A stretch of 64,000 nt of DNA from an uncultured Opitutaceae bacterium (GTDB lineage: Bacteria; Verrucomicrobiota; Verrucomicrobiia; Opitutales; Opitutaceae). The notes beneath the pieces were generated by a model. That model was not told where the DNA came from, did not search any database, and saw nothing but the letters and a program-made list of their open reading frames with translations. The position numbers and the translations under genes were made by a program. Positions 38,643-46,429 of this stretch are shown piece after piece (positions within the stretch are counted from its first letter, which is position 1; every line of letters starts with the position of its first letter). Where the stretch lies: positions 310,001 through 374,000 of the forward strand of contig OX638348.1 of assembly GCA_951813085.1 (NCBI GenBank), read 5' to 3'.

Positions 38643-39242
38643 TCAATTCCGCTCAGCTTCCAATGCCTTTGCGTCCACTATCATTATGGGCCAGCTTAGT
38701 TGAGCATCTTTGGTAAAGTTTGGCCGAAACGCATAACCTGTTATGCCATAAACTTTAGAATACTGTTTAACTCCGAAGGCGTCGGATCCAGCGCTCACAT
38801 ATGATATCCAATGGGGATATTCCTCGGAATGCGTATTCGAGTAGGCACCGTTCCCCAACTGTATATTGTGAATTTGCATTCCAGGTTTGTCCCACACTCC
38901 TGCATCGTAGGGAACCCATGTCTCTTCCTCTGCAATTCCAGGATGGTAGGCCCATTCTATGCTGATAATCTTTTGAACTTCGATTTCACCTTCTTCATTT
39001 TCACAATGTATCTTTTTTTCAAATACGTATCCGAATGCTATGACTTTGGTGCCATGGAACCTCTTTTTCAAGTAGCCTTGATTGGCCACGCTTAAATAGG
39101 GCTCTGGAGGAACTTTTGTATCCTTTAAGAGCTCAATTTCCCGAGCGTATATATTTGAGATATGCGAGTGCTCGAATTCTGACAGGGTTTCACAACCAGT
39201 TATCAAAAGAACCGTTGTAATGCAAAGAGTTCGAGCAAGCAT
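38643..39242 (-). CDS. Hypothetical lipoprotein
   Basis: A 199-aa protein with a short signal peptide and lipobox LLITGC (Cys17). The mature part has aromatic-rich segments (GTKVIAFGYVFEKKI, EEYPHWISYVSAGS) and no recognised domain. The gene is visibly richer in A and T than its neighbours, which may point to separate acquisition. It stands alone between a convergent membrane-protein gene and a sulfatase. Confidence 0.65.
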   Translation of the reverse strand: MLARTLCITTVLLITGCETLSEFEHSHISNIYAREIELLKDTKVPPEPYLSVANQGYLKKRFHGTKVIAFGYVFEKKIHCENEEGEIEVQKIISIEWAYHPGIAEEETWVPYDAGVWDKPGMQIHNIQLGNGAYSNTHSEEYPHWISYVSAGSDAFGVKQYSKVYGITGYAFRPNFTKDAQLSWPIMIVDAKALEAERN

Positions 39243-39358
39243 TGGAAATCATGAACCAAGCTAAAAGCATAGTTGGACTCACAGATTGGTCAACTGCGAT
39301 TTATACGATGCTAAGCGCTGCCCCCTTGCGCTAGATAGGTTTCCGCAAAAATTCTGCA

Positions 39359-40843
39359 TCAATTCCCATGGTCGGCATTGGAGCGTCCCCCGAAATACTT
39401 TTCGCGTATCCAGTCGGGCTGCCAGACGTCGAGCGATCGCTCGATTTTGCTGAAGTCAACTTCTTTGGGGACGGGGTTGTCGACAGATAGTGGCGAAGCG
39501 TCTCCTACTCGCGATTGCCATTGCTTCATCAGATCCGTTAGTTCCACTCGCAATCCTGCGTAAGCGGGGTTTTCCGCGAGGTTGTTCATCTCGTCCGGGT
39601 CAGCGTGCAAATCGAATAGTAGGGTGTGGTTGATTTTTGGATATATATGCAGCTTGTACTGGTCGTTGCGGACGGCTCGCATGATATCCTGAAAGGGAAG
39701 GAATATAGAATCGCGCACGGAAGCGCTCGGGTTTTCAAACAAGGGCGTCAGGTCTGCTCCATCGATTCCGTCGGGCGCAGGGACCTCGCACAATTGAAAT
39801 AGGGTCCGGTTCAGATCGTGGATATAGGTCATGGCATCGGTCGATTCGTTCTTGGGAACCCCAGGGCCAGATATGATGAGCGGAGCTCCCATGCTGTGCT
39901 CGTAGACGTTTTGCTTTCCGAGCAATCCGTGCGATCCGACGCTAAGGCCATGGTCGGCGGTGTAGACAACGATCGTGTTGTTTCCAGCCGGAGAGTTTTC
40001 GACAGCGTCGAGAATGCGTCCGACTTGAGCGTCGAGATGCGTGATTAGTCCATAGTATTCACAGAGCTGATCGCTCACGACTGCTCTCGTACGGGGATGC
40101 GCAGCCAGGCTTTCATCGCGTTTCTTTCCGTTGAGATGACCGTTGTCAAAGGGGTGATCCGGTAGGAAATTAGGAGGAAGCGGCGGTCGATTTTCGTAGT
40201 ACATCTGCCGGTACGATGGCGGCGGGTTACGCGGATCGTGCGGGGCGGTGAAAGCTACATAGAGGAGATAGGGTTCATCGTCTTTCTGAGCTTGGATGAA
40301 ATCGATGGCGGCATCGGCAAAGTGAGTGCTGGAGAATCTAGTGCCGAGCGTTTTCTCGGTCAAGGTCCCGCCCGGCTTGAGATCTTGCAGCGGAACTTTG
40401 GTATGGTCGGACATGCCCCCCATGTAGATATTGGTTCCGGCTTGAAAGGAGCGGGCGAGAGTTTTTTGTCCATTGTGCCATTTCCCGACGGCGTGGGTCG
40501 TGTAGCCGGCTTCGCCCAGGCGCTCGGGGAGGGTGGGGAGTCCTTCCCAGTTTCGCGTATCTTCGATCCGGTGCCAATGGCGCCCGGTCATTAGCATGCT
40601 GCGACTGGCGACGCAGACGGCTCCGCTATAGCTGCCTGCGCAGTAGTTCCGTGTGAAGCTGAGGCCGTTGGCGGCCAGCCGATCCAAGTGGGGGGTTTGT
40701 ATGTGCTCGTTGCCGTGAGCGCCGATGGTGTCGGGCCGCTGATCATCGGCAAAGAGGAAGACGATGTTGGGACGACTATGGGATTCGAGAATGGGGAAAG
40801 CGAATATGAATATTGCGATCGCGAAATGTATAGATCTTTTCAT
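39359..40843 (-). CDS. Sulfatase, formylglycine type
   Basis: Secreted sulfatase of 494 aa, signal peptide about 1-22. Metal-binding N-terminus RPNIVFLFADDQRPDTIGAHG; formylglycine motif C-V-A-S-R at 77-81, with Ala instead of Pro at the third position, a variant accepted by the modifying enzyme. GKWHNGQK, AFTAPHDPRNPP and YTADHGLSVGSHGLLGKQN follow. This resembles the iduronate-2-sulfatase/choline-sulfatase-like group (S1_7/S1_8 in flavour) more than the other sulfatases here. Downstream of the photolyase gene on the same strand, 76 bp away; probably separate. Confidence 0.92.
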   Translation of the reverse strand: MKRSIHFAIAIFIFAFPILESHSRPNIVFLFADDQRPDTIGAHGNEHIQTPHLDRLAANGLSFTRNYCAGSYSGAVCVASRSMLMTGRHWHRIEDTRNWEGLPTLPERLGEAGYTTHAVGKWHNGQKTLARSFQAGTNIYMGGMSDHTKVPLQDLKPGGTLTEKTLGTRFSSTHFADAAIDFIQAQKDDEPYLLYVAFTAPHDPRNPPPSYRQMYYENRPPLPPNFLPDHPFDNGHLNGKKRDESLAAHPRTRAVVSDQLCEYYGLITHLDAQVGRILDAVENSPAGNNTIVVYTADHGLSVGSHGLLGKQNVYEHSMGAPLIISGPGVPKNESTDAMTYIHDLNRTLFQLCEVPAPDGIDGADLTPLFENPSASVRDSIFLPFQDIMRAVRNDQYKLHIYPKINHTLLFDLHADPDEMNNLAENPAYAGLRVELTDLMKQWQSRVGDASPLSVDNPVPKEVDFSKIERSLDVWQPDWIREKYFGGRSNADHGN

Positions 40844-40919
40844 TGACGGACTTGAATTGGCATCTAATCAATGCGCGCGAAAAATGGCCATAGATTGGGT
40901 AAACTACGATGGCAATAGA

Positions 40920-42284
40920 TTACAGATTGTCGAATAGCATTTTCGCTTTCATCGCCGCGCCTTTGTGTTCGACAATAGGGGCGGGGTACTCGAATCCGAG
41001 TAAACCTTGCCATCGGTGAATCTCTTTAGGTTCAAGTTCCGAGAGTTCAGGTATCCATTTTTTTATATACAGGCAGTCAGGATCAAATCGTTCCTGTTGC
41101 CTCCAGGGATTGAAAATGCGAAAATAGGGTTGGGCGTCGCAACCTGTTGACGCTGCCCATTGCCAATTGCCGTTGTTCACGCAAGGGTCATAGTCGACGA
41201 GTCGCGTGGCGAAATAGCGCTCGCCCCAACGCCAGTCGATGTGGAGATCCTTGCAAAGAAAAGAGGCCACGACCATGCGTACCCGATTGTGCATGAATCC
41301 CGTTTGGTTGAGTTGGCGCATGCCTGCGTCCACGATCGGAAACCCAGTCTGCCCATTCGTCCATAGGCGAAATAGCGCTTTATCCTTTTTCCAAGGAATG
41401 CGGTTGTACTTCTCCTTGAACGCGTTTCCAAATACGCTTGGGAAATGATAGGCGATGTGAGTCAGAAAATCTCTCCAGTACAATTGCCTTGTTAGCGGAT
41501 GGTCCGAGCCCAATGTCTGGGTGATTTCCCAAAACGCTTCGCGAATTGAGCATGTCCCAAACTTCAAGTGCGCGGAAAGCAAACTGGTTCCTTGAACAGC
41601 GGGTAGATCGCGATCAGATGCGTATCCAGAAAGTTTGTATAATTGACTGAGCTGCTTGAGTCCTGCCTTTCTCCCTCCTTGAATAGATTTTAAGGAAGGG
41701 ACCCCATCAATGAGGGAATCGAGATGAGATTGGAGGGACGGGTCGTTGGAATATGAGGCGAAGTTGCCTTTGCCCCTGGGCCTTGACTTAGGGGCAGGCA
41801 CTCTGAGCGATCGAGCCCTGTTGTAGTATGGGGTGAAGACTGTGTACGGGGTATTATCGGTTTTGAGAGTATTCTTCGGCTCGTTGAGGAGCAAGTCGGC
41901 GCAGGAGTGGAAGTCTATCCCCTGGCTCTGGCAGGCCTGCTCGATCGCTCGATCGCGCTTTCTGCTAAATGGCGTGTAATCGCGATTCACCCATAACGAT
42001 TCAATTTCCAGGTCACTTTTCCATGCGGCAACCAAGCTCTCTGGGGTGCTTTGAAAGGATTGGAGGTTAGAACCTAATTTGCGGAGAGACTGGTCAAGAT
42101 CGAGAAGCGAGTCGCGCAGAAAATGTATTCCTGGTAGGCTCCGATAAGGGTGATCGCGCGTTTGCCTGGGGTCGATTACGAATGCAGGAATCACTTCCCG
42201 CGAATGCTTCAATGCCTGATTGAGACCCGTATTGTCAACTAGGCGCAGATCTCGACGAAATAGGAAAAGACTTCTCCGATACAC
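40920..42284 (-). CDS. phr: Deoxyribodipyrimidine photolyase / cryptochrome
   Basis: Light-driven repair of UV-induced pyrimidine dimers; 454 aa, typical for class I CPD photolyases. The N-terminal alpha/beta antenna domain begins LFLFRRDLRLVDNTGL. The FAD-binding helical domain carries RQLYWRDFLTHIAYHFPSVF, DAGMRQLNQTGFMHNRVRM, DYDPCVNNGNWQWAASTGCD and YFRIFNPWRQQERFD. The start is a GTG at 42284; no ATG gives the first strand. It follows recQ by 24 bp on the same strand, a sensible DNA-repair pairing. Confidence 0.93.
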   Translation of the reverse strand: MYRRSLFLFRRDLRLVDNTGLNQALKHSREVIPAFVIDPRQTRDHPYRSLPGIHFLRDSLLDLDQSLRKLGSNLQSFQSTPESLVAAWKSDLEIESLWVNRDYTPFSRKRDRAIEQACQSQGIDFHSCADLLLNEPKNTLKTDNTPYTVFTPYYNRARSLRVPAPKSRPRGKGNFASYSNDPSLQSHLDSLIDGVPSLKSIQGGRKAGLKQLSQLYKLSGYASDRDLPAVQGTSLLSAHLKFGTCSIREAFWEITQTLGSDHPLTRQLYWRDFLTHIAYHFPSVFGNAFKEKYNRIPWKKDKALFRLWTNGQTGFPIVDAGMRQLNQTGFMHNRVRMVVASFLCKDLHIDWRWGERYFATRLVDYDPCVNNGNWQWAASTGCDAQPYFRIFNPWRQQERFDPDCLYIKKWIPELSELEPKEIHRWQGLLGFEYPAPIVEHKGAAMKAKMLFDNL

Positions 42285-42308
42285 TTTGTATACGTTTTAG
42301 CACTACAC

Positions 42309-44177
42309 TTAGTAGGAAGGCTTAAGATCCTCGATTCCCGCTTCTGGGTTCGCGTCCAGAAAGGCTTGAATGGCTTCGATAAAGGCCTCCCCGTATTTTT
42401 CGAGCTTCGCTAAACCAACTCCGCTTATCTCGGATAGTTGGGATTCGCCGATGGGAAAGTCACGGGCCATCTCCCTTAGGGTGACATCGGAAAAGACGAT
42501 ATAGGGTGGGACTCCCTGTTCGCTGGCCAATTCTTTTCGCAATGCCCTGAGAGAGGTGAACAGTTCTTCATTGCACTCGATACCACCCGTGCTTGGACCA
42601 CGCGGGTGGATTTTGGTCACATTGGCGACACTTGGTTGAGTGAGGACGATTGGGGAGCGCTCGCGCAAGGCGCTTTTCCCTTTGCGCGTTAGCTCAAGGA
42701 CGCTGTGATTCTCTGTATTCTGATCAATATAGCCGTTGCGAATCAACTCGCGTCCAAAAGCTTGCCACTCTTGCCGTCGATATTCCTGACCGATATCGTA
42801 GGTTGAGAGGCGATCGTGCCGCCATTTGAGCACTTTCTCGTTCTTGCTTCCAAGGAGCACGTCGACGATGTGGTTGATCCCGACGCTGAACCCGCTGGCT
42901 TGCTGAACCCGGAATATGCATGACATGAACTTCTGCGCAGGTAGCGTTCCATCGAACGTGCTCTTAGGATTGCGGCAGTTGTCGCAATTTCCGCAATTCC
43001 CCTCGGTCCAATCCTCTGAAAAATATCCCATGAGAACCTTTCTTCGGCATTCCGACGATTCGGAGTAGTGCACCATTTGCCGTAGTTGCGTCGTGGCGAC
43101 ATCTCGTTCTTTAGGATTGTTTTTGTCTGCGATGAATTGGAGTTGCTTGGCTACGTCGCCAGGACTGAAATAGAGGATGCAGTCGGAGGGAAGCCCGTCC
43201 CTTCCTGCCCGCCCTGTTTCTTGATAGTAGCCTTCAATATTCTTGGGGAGGTCTTGATGGATGACGTAGTGGACATTGGGCTTGTCGATCCCCATGCCAA
43301 AAGCGATGGTGGCGCAAATGACTTTTATCTCGTCGCGAATGAATGCCTCTTGGTTTTCCGCCCGTTTTATTGGAGTCATTCCTGCGTGGTAAGGAAGCGC
43401 TTCTATGCCTGACTGGCGCAGCTTGTCTGCCAGGTTTTCGGTAGCTTTGCGCGAGTAGCAGTAGATGATCCCGCTCTCGTAGGGCTTGCTCTGAATGTAG
43501 CGAAGAATCTGCTGGAAGACCGCCTGCTTGGTTTCGATGCGGTAGTCCAGGTTGGGGCGGTTGAAGCTGGCGACGAATGTTTTTGGCTCTTTCAGGCGAA
43601 GCTGGCTGAGAATGTCCTTTCGAACGCGATCAGTGGCCGTCGCGGTCAGGGCCATGAAGGGCTTTTCGGGGAAAAGCCGCCGCAAATTGGAGAGTTGTCG
43701 ATACTCCGGTCGGAAATCATGTCCCCACTCGCTGATGCAATGAGCCTCGTCTACGGCGAATCGCGTCACGTTCCATTGTTTCAGGTCATCTAGGAAGCCT
43801 GATAGCATGAGGCGTTCGGGAGCGACATAGAGAATGGTGTATTCGCCGGCGAAGAGCTTGGCGTATCGCTTTTTGGCCTCCGTCTTGTTGAGCGACGAAT
43901 TGAGGTAGGTAGCGTGGATTCCATTCGCTTCCAAGCCGTCGACCTGGTCTTTCATCAGAGCGATGAGAGGAGAGATCACGACTGTCAGCCCATCATTGAG
44001 GATGGCAGGAAGCTGGTAGCAGAGTGACTTGCCACCGCCGGTCGGCAAGAGAGCGAATACGTCGCTTCCGTTTAGGGATTCGCTTATGATTTCCCATTGA
44101 AACGGGCGAAAGGAGTCGTGCCCGAAATAGTGTTTCAGGGTGTCATGGGCCTTGGCATTCTGAGTTGGGGAAGGCAT
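42309..44177 (-). CDS. recQ: ATP-dependent DNA helicase RecQ
   Basis: 3'-5' helicase for recombination and fork repair, 622 aa from the ATG at 44177; an open extension upstream lacks family sequence and overlaps the divergent gene. Walker A LLPTGGGKSLCYQLP (Lys50), DEAH box with the RecQ aromatic loop DEAHCISEWGHDFRPEYRQL, helicase motif VI QETGRAGRDGLPSDC, the four-cysteine RQC zinc site (CRRKVLM...CGNCDNC) and a C-terminal HRDC domain are all present. A complete, canonical RecQ. Divergent from the thioredoxin-like gene, 100 bp apart. Confidence 0.96.
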   Translation of the reverse strand: MPSPTQNAKAHDTLKHYFGHDSFRPFQWEIISESLNGSDVFALLPTGGGKSLCYQLPAILNDGLTVVISPLIALMKDQVDGLEANGIHATYLNSSLNKTEAKKRYAKLFAGEYTILYVAPERLMLSGFLDDLKQWNVTRFAVDEAHCISEWGHDFRPEYRQLSNLRRLFPEKPFMALTATATDRVRKDILSQLRLKEPKTFVASFNRPNLDYRIETKQAVFQQILRYIQSKPYESGIIYCYSRKATENLADKLRQSGIEALPYHAGMTPIKRAENQEAFIRDEIKVICATIAFGMGIDKPNVHYVIHQDLPKNIEGYYQETGRAGRDGLPSDCILYFSPGDVAKQLQFIADKNNPKERDVATTQLRQMVHYSESSECRRKVLMGYFSEDWTEGNCGNCDNCRNPKSTFDGTLPAQKFMSCIFRVQQASGFSVGINHIVDVLLGSKNEKVLKWRHDRLSTYDIGQEYRRQEWQAFGRELIRNGYIDQNTENHSVLELTRKGKSALRERSPIVLTQPSVANVTKIHPRGPSTGGIECNEELFTSLRALRKELASEQGVPPYIVFSDVTLREMARDFPIGESQLSEISGVGLAKLEKYGEAFIEAIQAFLDANPEAGIEDLKPSY

Positions 44178-44277
44178 GTATTTCACTTTGGGAGAAGGGG
44201 CGTCATAAAGGAAGTCAGAATTGCGGCGCGCTCGAATCAGCTTGCATGCAAGGCAGCGTCCGAGTCGTATTTGATAC

Positions 44278-45213
44278 ATGACAACTGTATTGCGTACTTG
44301 CCTCTTCGCAGCGGCACTCGGATTTCCGTTCACTGCGTGGGGAGCGGATGTTCATGGTCATGAGCATACGGCCAAGGACCACCTCTACGAAGCGGCGCGC
44401 GACGCAGAGATTTCCTTCGAGGAGGCTTACGAGGCCGCGAAAGCGGATGGAGTTGCGGAAGCCTTTCTGATTGAGGCGCAGACGATCAATTATCTATCGA
44501 CCGGCAATATGCCAGCCCTCTACCCGCATTTGGCGTCGCTGGAAGCGGTTTCCGAGGACCTTGAGTACGGCATGGATAAGCCGTTTCACTCCAAAAGGCA
44601 GCTGTCCGGTCTGGTCGCCTCTCTGCGAGCGATCCAAGCCTACGAGGCGAGCAACATTCCTGAGTTTGAAAAGCAGGCAGCCCTGTCCTACGTAAACGCT
44701 CCTGAATACAATCAGGCATTCGGGCTCTTTCAGCTGATGACTGAAGTGCGTCAGAAAGAAGTGCAGGAAGCGGCCATGGCGAACCTGCGCATCCCAATGG
44801 ATATGGTGATCGCCAGCGCGGATGGAGAGGAACGGACCTTGGACCAATGGCTAGAAGGCAACCAGGCGCTTTTGATAGATTTTTGGGCAAGTTGGTGCGG
44901 TCCCTGCATTCAGCTCATGCCTGAGCTGAAGACCAAGGCAGAGTCGCTTCCGGACCAGGGCATTGTGGTAGCAGCGATGAATACCGACGCGGAAGACCCG
45001 GTCGCCAAAGCGAAGCAAGTGCGCTCCCAGCATAATATGGAGATAATGCCGTGGCTGCTTGAGCCTGAAGATCGGCCGCTAAGCCGGATGCTTATTATCG
45101 ACTCAATCCCGCGCATGATTCTCGTAGGCCCCGAAGGCAAGGTTCTGTATAATGGGCATCCCATGGACCCGAGCCTCAAGGCGGCCCTTGCGAAGCTGGA
45201 TGTGAAAATCTAG
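44278..45213 (+). CDS. Secreted thioredoxin-like (TlpA/ResA family) protein
   Basis: A 311-aa protein with signal peptide (about 1-22) and a helical N-terminal region to about 175, enriched in Ala and Glu and of no known family. The C-terminal thioredoxin fold carries DFWASWCGPC with the redox pair Cys207/Cys210, and the cis-proline region IDSIPRMILVGPEGKVLYNG. This points to periplasmic thiol-disulfide exchange, for example cytochrome c maturation or protein repair. Divergent from recQ. Confidence 0.88.
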   Translation: MTTVLRTCLFAAALGFPFTAWGADVHGHEHTAKDHLYEAARDAEISFEEAYEAAKADGVAEAFLIEAQTINYLSTGNMPALYPHLASLEAVSEDLEYGMDKPFHSKRQLSGLVASLRAIQAYEASNIPEFEKQAALSYVNAPEYNQAFGLFQLMTEVRQKEVQEAAMANLRIPMDMVIASADGEERTLDQWLEGNQALLIDFWASWCGPCIQLMPELKTKAESLPDQGIVVAAMNTDAEDPVAKAKQVRSQHNMEIMPWLLEPEDRPLSRMLIIDSIPRMILVGPEGKVLYNGHPMDPSLKAALAKLDVKI

Positions 45214-45327
45214 TTTTCGGAAATAGGGGACTTCCCGTTGTTTCCACGTAATTGGATGAGTCGCGGATTTCCTGGCGCAGCGTGGAATTGACTGCGTTTG
45301 CTATCTGCTTAGGGATAGCCGCTCAGA

Positions 45328-46422
45328 ATGAGACTTGGGGATCTAGAGCTTGAATCAAATTTGTTCCTGTCGCCTTTGGCGGGCTATACGAATCTCCCGT
45401 TTCGCTTGACCATCAAGACTTTGGGAGGCATTGGATTGGTGACGACTGATCTCGTCAATGCTCGATCGCTTTTGGAGCGGCGGCCTGTTGCGTTCAAGAT
45501 GATTGCGTCCGATCCTCGTGAACAGCCTATGTCGGTCCAGCTGTTTGGGGGCATTCCCGAAGAGATGCGTGACGCTGCGCTAATGGTGCAAGAGCGAGGC
45601 GCGCAATCTGTGGATATCAATATGGGGTGCCCGGTTAAGAAAGTAACCAAGACTGGTAGCGGGTCCTCGATGATGAAGGATCTCGATGCCACGCAATTGC
45701 TCGTTAAAGGGATGATTGATGCCTTGAAAATCCCGGTTACCGCGAAAATGCGACTGGGTTGGGACGATGATAACATTACGGCCCCCGAGCTGGCTCGAGC
45801 GCTGGAGGACGTGGGCGTGGCGGCGATTTTCGTGCATGGAAGAACCCGCGCCCAAGGCTTTTCCGGAGTCGTAAACCTAGAGGGTATTCGAAAGGTTAAG
45901 CGAGCGGTCAGGACGATTCCGGTTATAGGCAATGGGGACGTGACGACGCCTGAGGCCGCCCGATTGATGCTTGAGCGCACGGAATGCGATGGCGTAAGCA
46001 TTGGCAGGGGCGCTTTTTATAATCCTTGGATTTTTACCCAGACGGAGCGCTATATTCAAACGGGCGAAATGATGCCCGAAGCGACTTTTGATCAGCGCGT
46101 CTCGCTGATGCGGATACATCTTCAACGGATGATAGAATTCTATGGAGAAGATCGAGGGTGCATCCAGTTTAGAAAAGTGGCTCCTTGGTATGCGAAGCGA
46201 TTTGGTCCATCAAAATTTTTCAAGGACCGAGTGGTGCGGGTCGCTAGCTTGGAGGAATTCGAGGAAATTCTGGCGAACTACATAGAGTGGCGCACGCGTT
46301 TTTGCGATGATTCCGGACAGTTGCAAGAGCGTTACCGACCTCCTGAGCAGTATTCATCAATTACTGACGATTCGCCTACCGAACGAATCAAGGTTCTGAA
46401 AGGCCCGGTAGAGAAATGGTAG
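45328..46422 (+). CDS. dus: tRNA-dihydrouridine synthase
   Basis: FMN-dependent reduction of uridines in the tRNA D-loop, 364 aa. FMN-binding start FLSPLAGYTNLPFRL, catalytic Cys101 in INMGCPVKKVTKTGSG, VTAKMRLGWDDDN, FVHGRTRAQGFSG and IGNGDVTTPEAA are all in place; this is DusB-like. A TTGACT at 45288-45293 could be a -35 box, but its matching -10 is poor. Ends 7 bp before the end of the convergent cheA-like gene. Confidence 0.94.
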   Translation: MRLGDLELESNLFLSPLAGYTNLPFRLTIKTLGGIGLVTTDLVNARSLLERRPVAFKMIASDPREQPMSVQLFGGIPEEMRDAALMVQERGAQSVDINMGCPVKKVTKTGSGSSMMKDLDATQLLVKGMIDALKIPVTAKMRLGWDDDNITAPELARALEDVGVAAIFVHGRTRAQGFSGVVNLEGIRKVKRAVRTIPVIGNGDVTTPEAARLMLERTECDGVSIGRGAFYNPWIFTQTERYIQTGEMMPEATFDQRVSLMRIHLQRMIEFYGEDRGCIQFRKVAPWYAKRFGPSKFFKDRVVRVASLEEFEEILANYIEWRTRFCDDSGQLQERYRPPEQYSSITDDSPTERIKVLKGPVEKW

Positions 46423-46429
46423 ATCCTGG

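Noticed and set aside
44178..44333. N-terminal extension of RecQ
   Set aside because: It overlaps the start of the divergent thioredoxin-like gene and lacks any RecQ sequence.
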